Positions 22,541-30,840 are shown, counted from the first letter of the stretch. The stretch: 52,060 bases of DNA from DASSLY01 sp035689185 (GCA_035689185.1 DASSLY010000016.1:1-52060); one strand, 5' to 3'. Notes: generated from the letters alone by a model not told the origin. Made by a program: numbers and translations.

Positions 22541-23254
22541 GTGAACAAGGGAGATCTGGTCAACGCCCTTGAAGGGCGGCTCGGCGGGCGAAAAGCCGCG
22601 ACCGACGCCCTCGAGGCCGTCCTGGACGTGATCATCCGCGAGGTCGCCAAGGGCGGGAAGGTCGGCATCACCGGCTTCGGCACCTTCGAGCGGGTCGCCC
22701 GCGCTGCACGCACGGGCCGCAACCCGCGTACCGGTGAGACGGTGAAGATCAAGAAGACCGCGGTGCCGAAGTTCAAGGCTGGCACCGGCTTCAAGACCGT
22801 CGTCGCCGATCCCCGCAGGCTGCCCAAGAGCGCGCTTGCCGGCGCCCGGGCGGCCGCCGGCTCGGTCGGCAAGACCGCCGCCACGGTAGCCAAGTCGACG
22901 GCGAAGTCCGCCGCGAAGGCGACCTCGGCGGCCTCGGCGGCCCGGACGTCGGCGGCCAAGACCACGGCGGCCAAGCGGGCGGGGAGCAAGGCGGCGGCGC
23001 CGGCGAAGTCGGCCGTGAAGAGCGCGACCGCCAAGAGCACCACCGCAAAAAGGGCGCCGGCTTCCAGGACAGCCAAGACGGCGCCGGCCAAGACGGTCGC
23101 CTCCAGCACGGCGGCTGCCGCGCCCGCGACCAGGTCGGCAGCGAAGGCGGCACCGGCCAAGGCCGCCGGCGCGGCCAGCACCGCTCGCAAGGCGGCAGCC
23201 AAGGGCACGACCGCGGCCCGGACCACTGTGCGCCGGACGGCCAAGAAGGCCTGA
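22541..23254 (+). CDS. hup: HU-family nucleoid protein with long Ala/Lys tail
   Basis: 237 residues. The first ~95 form a standard HU fold (MNKGDLVNALEGRLGGRKAA, then GFGTFERVARAARTGRNPRTGE). The remaining ~140 are almost only Ala, Lys, Ser and Thr with many AKT/AAK units, like the histone-H1-like tail of mycobacterial HupB and Streptomyces HupS but longer than HupB's. It binds and compacts DNA. GTG start with GGAGGGG about 8 nt upstream. The leuCD-hup order is conserved in actinobacteria. A strong hairpin follows the gene. Confidence 0.95.
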   Translation: MNKGDLVNALEGRLGGRKAATDALEAVLDVIIREVAKGGKVGITGFGTFERVARAARTGRNPRTGETVKIKKTAVPKFKAGTGFKTVVADPRRLPKSALAGARAAAGSVGKTAATVAKSTAKSAAKATSAASAARTSAAKTTAAKRAGSKAAAPAKSAVKSATAKSTTAKRAPASRTAKTAPAKTVASSTAAAAPATRSAAKAAPAKAAGAASTARKAAAKGTTAARTTVRRTAKKA

Positions 23255-23266
23255 GCGGTAAGCACG

Positions 23267-23313
23267 TGCACCGGTCGGGCCGGGAGGCGGTGCGCCTCCG
23301 CCCGCCCGGTGCA
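23267..23313. terminator. Hairpin terminator after hup
   Basis: Interrupted inverted repeat: outer TGCACCGG (23267-23274) / CCGGTGCA (23306-23313), middle GGGC/GCCC and inner GGAGGC (23283-23288) / GCCTCC (23294-23299) with a 5-nt loop. It lies between hup and the convergent small gene and can serve both. No T tract. Confidence 0.6.
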
Positions 23314-23333
23314 GGTGCAGCGACCCAGCCGGG

Positions 23334-23546
23334 TCAGCCGATCCGCTCGTCCGCTCCGATCCCCCGGATCCACAGCCGGGTCAGCGTGCCTGCTTCGGCG
23401 ACCACGCTGAGCCGCTGACCTACCCGCACGTGGCGCAACCCGCTGCGGTCGAAGACCTCCCCGGTGAAGGCCAGTTCTTCCCCGGTGTCGAGCAGGACGC
23501 TGCCGTCACCGGTCTGGTCGTCGAAGCGGTGGACCGTCGCCTGCAC
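23334..23546 (-). CDS. Small OB/cold-shock-like protein
   Basis: 70 residues: MQATVHRFDDQTGDGSVLLDTGEELAF, then FDRSGLRHVRVGQRLSVVAE. The pattern of short strands, Gly-rich turns and the SGLR..RVGQR motif resembles a cold-shock OB fold; I recall similar short actinobacterial proteins beside hup. The start at GTG 23546 is fixed by a TAGCGT -10 box 7 nt upstream. A longer frame to 23750 runs through cofC and was rejected. Possible nucleic-acid binding, not proven. Confidence 0.7.
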   Translation of the reverse strand: MQATVHRFDDQTGDGSVLLDTGEELAFTGEVFDRSGLRHVRVGQRLSVVAEAGTLTRLWIRGIGADERIG

Positions 23547-23553
23547 CCCGGCA

Positions 23554-23559
23554 ACGCTA
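23554..23559 (-). promoter_or_regulatory. -10 box (TAGCGT) of the OB-like gene
   Basis: On the minus strand TAGCGT is followed by 7 nt and GTG 23546. It supports a leaderless message and the short reading of this gene. Confidence 0.5.
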
Positions 23560-23566
23560 GCGGACC

Positions 23567-24199
23567 TCAGCCGGCCGCGGCCCGCAGCAGCTCGGCAGTG
23601 CGCCGCCCCAGTCCTAGCGTTGCGGCGGCGGCCAGCGCGGCGTCGTCGTCGACATCGGTGCGAAGGGTTGGCAGGTCGAGCTCGAGCCGCACCGAGTCGC
23701 GCTCGTGCGCCGCGGCGGAGTCGGGCCCGAAGGCAGGACGCAACGGCCATCCCGGCAACGCGGTCAGCAGCACGGTGCCGGTGCCTGGCGCATCCGGCAC
23801 GAAGGCCCGTGGATGGCCCGTCGCGACGCGGAGGGCGGTCGCCAGCTCCTCCGGGCGCAGCGCCGGAAGGTCGCCGAGCAGCACCCCGACCGCAGGCATG
23901 GGCGTCGCCGCCAGGCTGGCAACACCGGCGGCGATCGCCGCAGCCAGTCCGGCACCCGGATCGGGTAGGAGCCGGGCGCCGATCGCGTGGACGTGGGCGC
24001 TGGTCGCCCGGTCGGAGGTGACCACCGTCAACCTGGTCGGCGGCAGGGCCGCGGCGACCGCGTCGAGAGTGTCCAGCGCGACCGCCTCGGCCAGGTCCGC
24101 CCGGGACACGCCCGGCGGCGGGTGGAGCCGGCTCTTGGCCAACGGGCCGCCTTTGACCGGCACCACGAGATGCCAGCTGGCGACGGCATACCGGCTCAT
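23567..24199 (-). CDS. cofC: CofC/FbiD guanylyltransferase of coenzyme F420 synthesis
   Basis: 210 residues, nucleotidyltransferase (GT-A) fold. LVVPVKGGPLAKSRL near residue 10 binds the nucleotide, GVLLGDLPALRPEEL is the metal-binding block, and FGPDSAAAHE the C-terminal substrate loop. The enzyme activates phosphoenolpyruvate or 2-phospholactate with GTP for F420 synthesis; in actinobacteria the PEP form (FbiD) is expected. ATG 24199 used; ATG 24208 is an alternative. Divergent from plsC. No other F420 gene lies in the window. Confidence 0.88.
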   Translation of the reverse strand: MSRYAVASWHLVVPVKGGPLAKSRLHPPPGVSRADLAEAVALDTLDAVAAALPPTRLTVVTSDRATSAHVHAIGARLLPDPGAGLAAAIAAGVASLAATPMPAVGVLLGDLPALRPEELATALRVATGHPRAFVPDAPGTGTVLLTALPGWPLRPAFGPDSAAAHERDSVRLELDLPTLRTDVDDDAALAAAATLGLGRRTAELLRAAAG

Positions 24200-24300
24200 C
24201 GGCCTCATGGTGTCAGGCCGGCGCGGCGCCTGCTCGACACGACCCGCATGGACGGCGAGGATGACGGCACGCCGCCGCCGGATGGCCGCGTGGAGAGGAC

Positions 24301-25110
24301 GTGACGGTGCCACTGACGCAGCGAGGGAGGCTCCCCCGCTCCTACCGGTTCGTGGCCGGTCTGATCCGGCCTCTGCTCAAGGCCACCACGAAGCAGCAGT
24401 GGTCCGGAGCCGAGCACCTGCCCAAGGACGGCGGGTTCGTCGTCTGCCCGAACCACCTGTCCTACATCGACCCGCTGACCTTCGCCCACTTCCTCTACGA
24501 CAACGGTGCCCCGCCGTTCTTCCTGGCCAAGGAGGGCCTGTTCCGGATTCCCGTCGTGGGCCGGCTGATCACCGCGGCCCAGCAGATCCCGGTCTATCGC
24601 GAAGGCCGTCGCGCCGGCGACGCGTTCCAAGCGGCGGTGGCCGCGGTCCAGGAGGGCAAGTGCGTGCCCATCTTCCCCGAGGGCACGCTCACCAGAGACC
24701 CTGGCCTGTGGCCGATGACCGGCAAGACCGGAGCCGCGCGAGTGGCGCTGGCGACCAGGTGCCCGGTGATTCCCGTGGCCCAGTGGGGCCCGCAACGGTT
24801 GCTGCCGCCGTACGCCAAGGCGCCAAAACTGTTCCCCCGCAAGACGATGCGCGTCGTCGCCGGTCCACCGGTCGACCTGTCCGACCTGTATGCCGCGAAC
24901 CGGTCGGACGCCCGGGCCAGGCACGAGGCCACCGACCGGATCATGGCGGCGATCACGACGTTGCTGGAAGACATCCGGCAGGAGCAGGCGCCGGCAACCC
25001 GGTTCGACCCCCGCTCGGCCGGGCTGCCGGCCACCGGCAACCCGCGAAAGCGGCGCCGCATACCACCCCCACCGCCGGCGGACGCCGCCGGCGGCCAGCG
25101 GGCCGGGTGA
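24301..25110 (+). CDS. plsC: 1-acyl-sn-glycerol-3-phosphate acyltransferase
   Basis: 269-residue membrane-associated acyltransferase that makes phosphatidic acid. The catalytic HX4D is NHLSYID with His52, and the substrate-binding FPEGTLTRD lies near residues 125-133. The tail after about residue 240 is Pro/Arg-rich and probably disordered. GTG start with GGAGAGGAC upstream. The gpsA gene, which supplies glycerol-3-phosphate, follows after 7 nt, so the pair forms a phospholipid operon. Confidence 0.93.
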   Translation: MTVPLTQRGRLPRSYRFVAGLIRPLLKATTKQQWSGAEHLPKDGGFVVCPNHLSYIDPLTFAHFLYDNGAPPFFLAKEGLFRIPVVGRLITAAQQIPVYREGRRAGDAFQAAVAAVQEGKCVPIFPEGTLTRDPGLWPMTGKTGAARVALATRCPVIPVAQWGPQRLLPPYAKAPKLFPRKTMRVVAGPPVDLSDLYAANRSDARARHEATDRIMAAITTLLEDIRQEQAPATRFDPRSAGLPATGNPRKRRRIPPPPPADAAGGQRAG

Positions 25111-25117
25111 CCCGGTC

Positions 25118-26119
25118 GTGACCCAGGTCGCGGTGTTCGGCACCGGCAGCTGGGGGACCGCGTTCACGGCCGTGCTCGCCGACGCCGGGTGCACGGTCCG
25201 GATGTGGGGCCGCCGTCCCGAGCTGGTCGAGCGGATCAACGTCGACCGGGTCAACCTCGACTATTTGCCGGACCTGGTGCTGCCGCCGTCGGTGTCGGCC
25301 ACCGTCGAGCCCGCGGAGGCGGTCGACGGCGCGCACATCGTGGTCCTGGCCATCCCGTCGCAGTTGCTGCGCGCCAACCTGGCCGACTGGGCCCACCTGC
25401 TTCCCGGCGAGGCGGCCGTCGTGTCGCTGATGAAGGGCGTGGAGTTGGGCACGGCCAAGCGGATGAGCGAGGTCGTCGCCGAGGTGGGCAAGGTCGAGCC
25501 GGAACGCATCGCCGTGCTGTCCGGGCCGAACCTGGCCCGCGAGATCGCGGCGAAGCAGCCGGCGGCCAGCGTGGTGGCCTGCGTGGACCGGGCCACGGCG
25601 GAGCGCGTCGCGGAGGCGTGTGCCACGGCGTACTTCCGCCCCTACACCGGAACCGACGTCGTGGGCACCGAGCTCGGGGGGGCGGTGAAGAACGTCATCG
25701 CCCTCGCGGTCGGCATCGCCGAGGGGATGGGGTTGGGCGACAACACGAAGGCCACCATCATCACTCGTGGCCTGGCCGAGACGGTCCGGCTCGGAACGGC
25801 GCTCGGCGCGGACGCGGTCACCTTCTCCGGGCTGGCGGGGGTGGGTGACCTCATCGCGACCTGCATGTCACCCCTGTCGCGCAACCATGGGTTCGGCGTG
25901 AAGCTCGGCCGCGGGATGACCGTCGCCGAGGTGGTCGCCTCGACCAGCCAGACGGCCGAGGGCGTGAAGTCGTGCCAGTCCATCCTCGACCTGGCCAACC
26001 GGCACGGGATCGACGTCCCGATCGTGGCGGCGATCGCCGCGCTCGTGCACGGCGGCCGACGGGTCGAGGACGTCGCGAGCGACCTGCTGTCGCGGCCGCT
26101 GAAGGCGGAGAGGGGCTAG
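25118..26119 (+). CDS. gpsA: Glycerol-3-phosphate dehydrogenase [NAD(P)+]
   Basis: 333 residues, the usual length. Rossmann motif GTGSWGTAF at residues 8-16, catalytic-region LMKGVE and SGPNLAREIA, then GAVKNVIALAVGIAEGMGLGDNTKA with the catalytic Lys, and AGVGDLIATCMSPLSRN. It reduces dihydroxyacetone phosphate to glycerol-3-phosphate for lipids. GTG start just behind plsC; an upstream extension of the frame shadows plsC and was dropped. Confidence 0.96.
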   Translation: MTQVAVFGTGSWGTAFTAVLADAGCTVRMWGRRPELVERINVDRVNLDYLPDLVLPPSVSATVEPAEAVDGAHIVVLAIPSQLLRANLADWAHLLPGEAAVVSLMKGVELGTAKRMSEVVAEVGKVEPERIAVLSGPNLAREIAAKQPAASVVACVDRATAERVAEACATAYFRPYTGTDVVGTELGGAVKNVIALAVGIAEGMGLGDNTKATIITRGLAETVRLGTALGADAVTFSGLAGVGDLIATCMSPLSRNHGFGVKLGRGMTVAEVVASTSQTAEGVKSCQSILDLANRHGIDVPIVAAIAALVHGGRRVEDVASDLLSRPLKAERG

Positions 26120-26125
26120 CGCGGG

Positions 26126-27217
26126 CTAGCTGATCCCGGTCGTCGCCCGCCGCAGGGCGTCGTCGAGGTCGCGCCACAGATCCTCGACGTCCTCGATGCC
26201 GACCGAGAGCCGCAGCAGCTGCTCGGGCACCACGGCGGGTTCCGCCGGGTTGCGTCGGCGACGCTCCAGCAGCGACTCCACGCCGCCCAGCGAGGTGGCG
26301 TGGGTCCAGACCTGGACCCCGCTCGCGACGGCCTCGGCGCCGGGCGCGCCGCCGCGCACCTCGATGGCGACCACGGCGCCCCAACCGGGGTAGCGGACCC
26401 GTTCCACGGCCGGGTGCGCGCGCAGCCGGGCGGCCAGCTCCGCCGCGTTGGTGGTAGCCCGCTCCACCCGCAGGTGCAGGGTCCGCAGCCCGCGTAGCGC
26501 CAGCCAGGTCTCCGCCGGCCCGGCGACGGCTCCGTGCAGCAACCGGTAGGTCGACAGCGCCTGGTATGCCGCGCGGCCGGCTGGCGTGTCGGCCGTCACC
26601 GCCGCGCCGAGCAGGACGTCGGAGTGCCCGGCGAGGTACTTGGTGACGCTGTGCACCACCACGTCGGCACCGAGGTCCAGCGGGCGCTGCACCAGCGGGG
26701 TGGCGAAGGTGTTGTCGCACACCACCAGCGCTCCCTGCGCGTGCGCGGCGGCGGTGATCACGGGCAGGTCGGCCAGCTCGAGCAGCGGGTTGGTCGGCGA
26801 TTCCGCCCAGAGCAGCGCTGCCCCCTCCAGCGCGGCGACCACTCGTGCCGTGTCGGCGATGGCGACCGGTCGCACCGACACCCGCCCGGACCCGGCGAGC
26901 TCCCGCAGCAGCACGCCGGTGAGGCTGTACGGGCTGTCGGGCACGACGACGGCGCCTCCGTGCGGTGTGAGGGACACTGCGGCCGCGATCGCCGCCATCC
27001 CGGAGGCGAAGACCAGCGCCTGGCCGCCCTCCAGCTGTCCCAGCACGTCCTCGAATGCGTCCCAGGTGGCGTTGCCGGCACGCCCGTAGTTGACCGGGCC
27101 GTCCGCGACATACGTGCTGGTCAGCTCCAGCGGCGGGCTCAGCCCGGCACCGGGCGCCCGGGCCGGGCGGCCGCCCGCCACCAGCAGCGTGGCCGGTGCG
27201 AGGTGCGGATGGTCCAT
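26126..27217 (-). CDS. Cystathionine gamma-synthase/lyase family PLP enzyme
   Basis: 363-residue fold-type I PLP enzyme of Cys/Met metabolism. YGRAGNATWDAFE, FASGMAAIAA (phosphate cup), the cofactor-binding ESPTNPLLE, CDNTFATPL, and the PLP lysine at about residue 193 in SVTKYLAGHSD. The C-terminal THATSLGGVESLLERR with RLSVGIED is complete. It is somewhat shorter than the usual 380-400 residues. Whether it acts as gamma-synthase (methionine route) or gamma-lyase (cysteine route) cannot be told. The ATG at 27217 has a TACGCT box 6 nt upstream. Divergent from ddl. Confidence 0.9.
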   Translation of the reverse strand: MDHPHLAPATLLVAGGRPARAPGAGLSPPLELTSTYVADGPVNYGRAGNATWDAFEDVLGQLEGGQALVFASGMAAIAAAVSLTPHGGAVVVPDSPYSLTGVLLRELAGSGRVSVRPVAIADTARVVAALEGAALLWAESPTNPLLELADLPVITAAAHAQGALVVCDNTFATPLVQRPLDLGADVVVHSVTKYLAGHSDVLLGAAVTADTPAGRAAYQALSTYRLLHGAVAGPAETWLALRGLRTLHLRVERATTNAAELAARLRAHPAVERVRYPGWGAVVAIEVRGGAPGAEAVASGVQVWTHATSLGGVESLLERRRRNPAEPAVVPEQLLRLSVGIEDVEDLWRDLDDALRRATTGIS

Positions 27218-27223
27218 CCGGTC

Positions 27224-27229
27224 AGCGTA
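27224..27229 (-). promoter_or_regulatory. -10 box (TACGCT) of the PLP enzyme gene
   Basis: On the minus strand TACGCT is followed by 6 nt and the ATG at 27217, the leaderless arrangement seen elsewhere in this window. Confidence 0.5.
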
Positions 27230-27257
27230 GGTGGCTGGTGGCGGTACTGCCGCGGGA

Positions 27258-27263
27258 TAGGGT
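27258..27263 (+). promoter_or_regulatory. -10 box (TAGGGT) of ddl
   Basis: TAGGGT is followed by 8 nt and the ATG at 27272. It lies in the 54-bp divergent region shared with the PLP enzyme gene. Confidence 0.45.
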
Positions 27264-27271
27264 CGCTGCCG

Positions 27272-28405
27272 ATGAGTGCGCACCCAGGACAGCCCGAGGG
27301 CCACAAGCCGCGCGTCGCCGTCGTCTTCGGCGGCCGTTCCTCCGAGCACGCCGTGTCCTGCGCTACCGCGGCGGGGGTCATCCGGGCGATCGACCGGTCC
27401 CGTTACGACGTCGTGCCGATCGGCATCGCCACCGACGGGCGGTGGGTGCTGGTGACCGAGGACCCGGCCGAGCTCACCCTGGGCCCCGGCCACGTGCCGG
27501 CGGTGGACGGCTCCGGGGCCGGGGTCCTCCTGTCCCTGTCGACCCGGGACCGGGAGCTGACCGTGCTCGAGCCGGGCGCGCCGCCGAGGGCGCTCGGCGA
27601 GGTCGACGTCGTCTTTCCCCTGCTGCACGGGCCGTTCGGCGAGGACGGCACCATCCAGGGCCTGCTGGAGTTGTCCGACACCCGCTACGTGGGCTCCGGG
27701 GTGCTCGCGTCCGCGGTGATGATGGACAAGCACTACATGAAGCTGGTCTTCGCCGGCCACGGCCTTCCGGTCGGGCCGTATGTCGTGATCACCGACCGGG
27801 AGTGGCGCGCGGACCGGGCCGCCTGCCTGGACGCCGCGGCGGCGCTGCCGCTGCCGGTGTTCGTCAAGCCGGCCCGGGCCGGGTCCAGCATGGGCATCAC
27901 CAAGGTCGCCTCCGTCGCGGACCTGCCTGCCGCGGTGGAGGCCGCGCGCGAGCACGACCCGAAGGTGCTGGTCGAGGCCGGCATCGACGGCCGGGAGCTC
28001 GAATGCGGCGTGCTGCAGGCTCGAGACGGCGGCCCGCCGCGGGTCAGCGAGGTCGGGGAGATCGAGGTCGTCCGCGGGCACGACTTCTACGACTACGAGG
28101 CCAAGTACCTGGCCGAAGCCGATATCACGCTCACCTGCCCGGCGAAGATCCCGGACGAGGTCAGGGACCAGGTGCGGCAGCTGGCTGCGCAGGCGTTCGA
28201 GGCCGCCGGGTGCGAGGGGCTGGCCCGGGCGGACTTCTTCTACACCAGCCGCGGCGAGGTGCTGGTGAACGAGATCAACACCATGCCCGGGTTCACCCCC
28301 CTGTCGATGTTCCCGCTGGCCTGGGCGGCCAGCGGGATGGGATACGAGGAGCTGGTGGACGAGCTGCTGCAGCTGGCCCTGGCCCGGCGGACCGGGCTGC
28401 GCTGA
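27272..28405 (+). CDS. ddl: D-alanine--D-alanine ligase
   Basis: 377-residue ATP-grasp ligase that makes the D-Ala-D-Ala end of peptidoglycan precursors. VVFGGRSSEHAVS at the N-terminus, LLHGPFGEDGTIQGLLE, FVKPARAGSSMGI (ATP lid), HDFYDYEAKYL (omega loop of D-Ala-specific enzymes) and VNEINTMPGFTPLSMFP (metal site) are all present. ATG start; an in-frame extension to 26534 runs through the opposite-strand gene and is not real. It ends 4 bp before the convergent DUF3515 gene. Confidence 0.96.
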   Translation: MSAHPGQPEGHKPRVAVVFGGRSSEHAVSCATAAGVIRAIDRSRYDVVPIGIATDGRWVLVTEDPAELTLGPGHVPAVDGSGAGVLLSLSTRDRELTVLEPGAPPRALGEVDVVFPLLHGPFGEDGTIQGLLELSDTRYVGSGVLASAVMMDKHYMKLVFAGHGLPVGPYVVITDREWRADRAACLDAAAALPLPVFVKPARAGSSMGITKVASVADLPAAVEAAREHDPKVLVEAGIDGRELECGVLQARDGGPPRVSEVGEIEVVRGHDFYDYEAKYLAEADITLTCPAKIPDEVRDQVRQLAAQAFEAAGCEGLARADFFYTSRGEVLVNEINTMPGFTPLSMFPLAWAASGMGYEELVDELLQLALARRTGLR

Positions 28406-28409
28406 GCCC

Positions 28410-28823
28410 TCACCTGCACCGCCGTGAGCCGCGGGGCAGCTGCCCGGCCGCCGCGGTGAAGGCGGGCAGCAGCAGCGGTTCAGGGCGGTAAGCGCCAGGC
28501 ACCAGCACCTCGATCGCGGGGGTGCGCCCGTAGCTGGTGAAGCGGACCCCGTCGGTCAGCGGTTCCACCACCCAGTCGATGCCGGAGACGTCGATGCAGT
28601 CCAGGGTCGTGGGTCCCGGCGGGGAGACGCCACAGCGGGCGATGATGGCAGGGTCGCCCCAAGCGGCGACCGCGGGGGGGCCGGCGCTGACTTGGACTCG
28701 ATGCTGGTTCCCGACGGTGGCCGGCCAGCTGGCGGCCGCGGCCCGGCACGCCGGGGAGCCGGCGCCCGCGGGGACGGCGACCTCGACCGTGCCGCCGCAG
28801 CCGGTCACGACGAGCAGGGCCAA
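28410..28823 (-). CDS. DUF3515 family lipoprotein
   Basis: About 137 residues. A hydrophobic leader with lipobox-like LVVTGC is followed by a DUF3515-type domain with paired Cys (ACRAAAASWP, ARCGV, DCIDVSGIDW) that may form a disulphide outside the membrane. Function unknown. The start is uncertain: TTG 28823 gives a very short leader, while hydrophobic residues (LVPLVSLALLV) are encoded further upstream without ATG or GTG, so a non-standard start close to the RAM-gene stop is possible. Downstream of the RAM gene, as in other actinobacteria. Confidence 0.75.
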   Translation of the reverse strand: MALLVVTGCGGTVEVAVPAGAGSPACRAAAASWPATVGNQHRVQVSAGPPAVAAWGDPAIIARCGVSPPGPTTLDCIDVSGIDWVVEPLTDGVRFTSYGRTPAIEVLVPGAYRPEPLLLPAFTAAAGQLPRGSRRCR

Positions 28824-28858
28824 CGAAACGAGCGGGACGAGCGGGCCGGGACCCGCTC

Positions 28859-29095
28859 TCAGACGTGCACCACCGTGCAGGTCAGGGTGCGGGTGATGCC
28901 CGTGACGTCCTGGATCTTGGCGATGACCAGCTTGCCGAGCTCGTCGACGTTGCGCGCCTCGACCCGCGCGATCACGTCATACGGGCCGGTCACGTCCTCG
29001 GCCATCGTCACCCCGCTGATGTTGGCGATGTCCTTGGCGACGCTGGCCGCCTTGCCGACCTCGGTCTGAATGAGGATGTAGGCCTGGACCACCAC
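28859..29095 (-). CDS. Stand-alone Lrp/AsnC ligand-binding (RAM) domain protein
   Basis: 78 residues: MVVQAYILIQTEVGKAASVAKDIANI, then YDVIARVEARNVDELGKLVIAKIQDV, then ITRTLTC. This is the C-terminal RAM/ACT-like domain of Lrp regulators without the DNA-binding half. Such proteins oligomerise and bind amino acids, and may modulate full-length Lrp proteins. GTG start with GGAGG 4-5 nt upstream. It precedes the DUF3515 gene; both face away from thiL. Confidence 0.88.
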   Translation of the reverse strand: MVVQAYILIQTEVGKAASVAKDIANISGVTMAEDVTGPYDVIARVEARNVDELGKLVIAKIQDVTGITRTLTCTVVHV

Positions 29096-29294
29096 GGCGC
29101 CTCCACGGCTGGGATCGGTCGAGGGTCTGCCTCGAACGGTGCGGAACGGTGCTTGAGCTGGGCTGCCGGTCGCCGGGACGACGGACCCGGCCGCGAAGCG
29201 CCACGAGCCAATCATCGGCGCCACCGGCCACCGTAGCCCGGTGGCGCAGACGCTACCGTGCCGCCCAGCGGGACGCGCCATCGGGAGGCCACGG

Positions 29295-30281
29295 ATGTTG
29301 AGCTCGGACGCCAGCGACGGTGTGGCGGAGACGGCGCTGACCTTGGCCGACGTCGGCGAGGACGGCCTGCTGGACCGGATCCTGCCGCGGCTGCGCAGTA
29401 GCGCCCCGGACCTGGTCGTCGGCCCCGGGGACGACACCGCGTTGCTGGCGACCGGCCCGACCACGCTGGTGACGACCGACGCCATGGTGCGCGGCCAGGA
29501 CTGGCTGGACGAGTGGTCCACCGGCGTCGACGTCGGCTGCAAGGCGGTCGCCCAGAACCTCGCCGACATCGCGGCGATGGGCGGGCGCCCGACCGGCATC
29601 GTCGTCGTGCTGCTGGCCGATCCGGCGACCACGGTCGGCTGGGCCGAGGACCTGGCCGACGGTCTGGCGCTGGCGACCGGCGAGCTGGGCGTGGCAGTGC
29701 TCGGAGGCGACCTGTCGTCCGCGGCGCCGGGCATGCTGGCGGTCGCGGTCACCGCGCTGGGTGAGCTGGACGGGTTGGCGCCGGTGCGCCGCGGCGGCGC
29801 GCGCCCCGGGGACCAGGTGGCTGTGGCCGGTGGCCTGGGCCGCGCCGCCGCCGGCTGGACGCTGCTGAGCACCGGCCGTGGCGAGGCGGCACCAGAGCTG
29901 GTCGGGTGGCAGCTACGGCCGCGGCCGCCCTACGAGGCGGGTCCGGTCGCCGCACGGGCCGGGGCGACGGCGATGATCGACCTCAGCGACGGGCTGGGCC
30001 GAGACGCCGACCGGGTCGCCCGGGCGAGCGGGGTCCGGGTAGAGCTGTTCGAGGAGCGGCTAGCCCCGTATGCCGCTGCCCTCGCCGAGGCTGTCGGTGC
30101 GCGCACCGCCTGGGAGTGCGTGCTCGGCGGGGGGGAGGACCACTCGCTGCTGGCGTGCTTCCCGGCCGAGAGCGTCGTGCCGGGCCCGTTCGCGGTCGTC
30201 GGCCAGATCCGGGCCGGGGAGGGGGCGTGGTGTGCAGGAAAGCGCCTGCGGCGGTCCGGGTGGGACCACTTCGGCGGCTGA
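29295..30281 (+). CDS. thiL: Thiamine-monophosphate kinase
   Basis: 328 residues, PurM-like fold. VGPGDDTALLA and TTDAMVRGQDWLDEW (metal and substrate sites), KAVAQNLADIAAMGG, LGGDLSSA and the C-terminal MIDLSDGLGRDADRVA match ThiL. It phosphorylates TMP to thiamine pyrophosphate. ATG start with GGGAGG 6 nt upstream; GTG 29241 in frame is less likely. Ends 5 bp before convergent rpmB. Confidence 0.95.
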   Translation: MLSSDASDGVAETALTLADVGEDGLLDRILPRLRSSAPDLVVGPGDDTALLATGPTTLVTTDAMVRGQDWLDEWSTGVDVGCKAVAQNLADIAAMGGRPTGIVVVLLADPATTVGWAEDLADGLALATGELGVAVLGGDLSSAAPGMLAVAVTALGELDGLAPVRRGGARPGDQVAVAGGLGRAAAGWTLLSTGRGEAAPELVGWQLRPRPPYEAGPVAARAGATAMIDLSDGLGRDADRVARASGVRVELFEERLAPYAAALAEAVGARTAWECVLGGGEDHSLLACFPAESVVPGPFAVVGQIRAGEGAWCAGKRLRRSGWDHFGG

Positions 30282-30286
30282 GGGCG

Positions 30287-30481
30287 CTAGCGCTGGACCT
30301 TGCCGGCCTTGATGCAGGAGGTGCAGACGTTCAACCGCTTCGGCGTGACCCCGGCGGCCCCCACCTTGGCCCGGACCCGCTGGATGTTGGGGTTCCACCG
30401 GCGCTTGGTGCGGCGGTGCGAGTGCGAGACGCTATACCCGAAACCGGGTCCCTTGCCGCAGACGTCGCAGGTGGCAGCCAC
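30287..30481 (-). CDS. rpmB: 50S ribosomal protein L28
   Basis: 64 residues, complete L28: MAATCDVCGKGPGFG, HSHRRTKRRWNPN, then CTSCIKAGKV. The two CxxC pairs make this the zinc-binding (C+) form. GTG start with AGGAGAT upstream. The next 540 bp on the plus side carry no gene but do contain a minisatellite. Confidence 0.97.
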   Translation of the reverse strand: MAATCDVCGKGPGFGYSVSHSHRRTKRRWNPNIQRVRAKVGAAGVTPKRLNVCTSCIKAGKVQR

Positions 30482-30659
30482 GGAGATCTCCTACTTGACG
30501 CTCAGTCCAGCCGTGCCCAGGCGGTGGCTGGTCGGGCGGGGGTGGGATGGCGACCGACCGAGGCGCACGGAACGTGCGTTGGTCGGACAACCGCTCAAGC
30601 CTAGCGGAGGCGTCATGGACCACCAAACCACCCGCGTCGCCGGTCCGCGCAAGAACCCC

Positions 30660-30840
30660 GGCCCGTCCAGGGCCGCACGGCTTGCCATGGCCAGCGCGGC
30701 TTGCCATGGCTCGACATGGCTCGACACGGCTCGACACGGCTCGACACGGCTCGACACCGCTCGACACCGCTCGACGCCGCTCGACGCCGCTCGACACGGC
30801 TCGACACGGGTCGACAGGGCAAGCCCGGCTCGTCCAGGGC
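30660..30840. repeat. 10-bp minisatellite with flanking direct repeats
   Basis: Eleven 10-bp units of type TCGACACGGC run from 30711 to 30820 (variants TCGACATGGC, TCGACACCGC, TCGACGCCGC, TCGACACGGG, TCGACAGGGC). Just before it, GGCTTGCCATGG occurs twice at a 19-bp distance (near 30679 and 30698). A 14-bp near-identical direct repeat, GGCYCGTCCAGGGC, brackets the block at 30660-30673 and 30827-30840. The rest of the gap (30482-30659 and 30841-31021) shows no gene. The 10-bp period rules out a coding repeat. Confidence 0.85.

Noticed and set aside
20194..23373. A 1059-codon open frame on the minus strand
   Set aside because: It lies opposite leuC, leuD and hup, is rich in Arg, Gly and His shadow residues, has no domain, and is explained by high GC in the third codon position of the real genes.
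23334..23750. 138-residue version of the small OB-like protein
   Set aside because: Its first half is Arg-rich and overlaps cofC on the same strand; GTG 23546 with a -10 box fits better.
30711..30820. Repeat-containing coding sequence (Ser/Thr/Arg-rich peptide)
   Set aside because: The 10-bp period shifts the frame at every unit, several frames are open, and there is no ribosome-binding site or conserved start.
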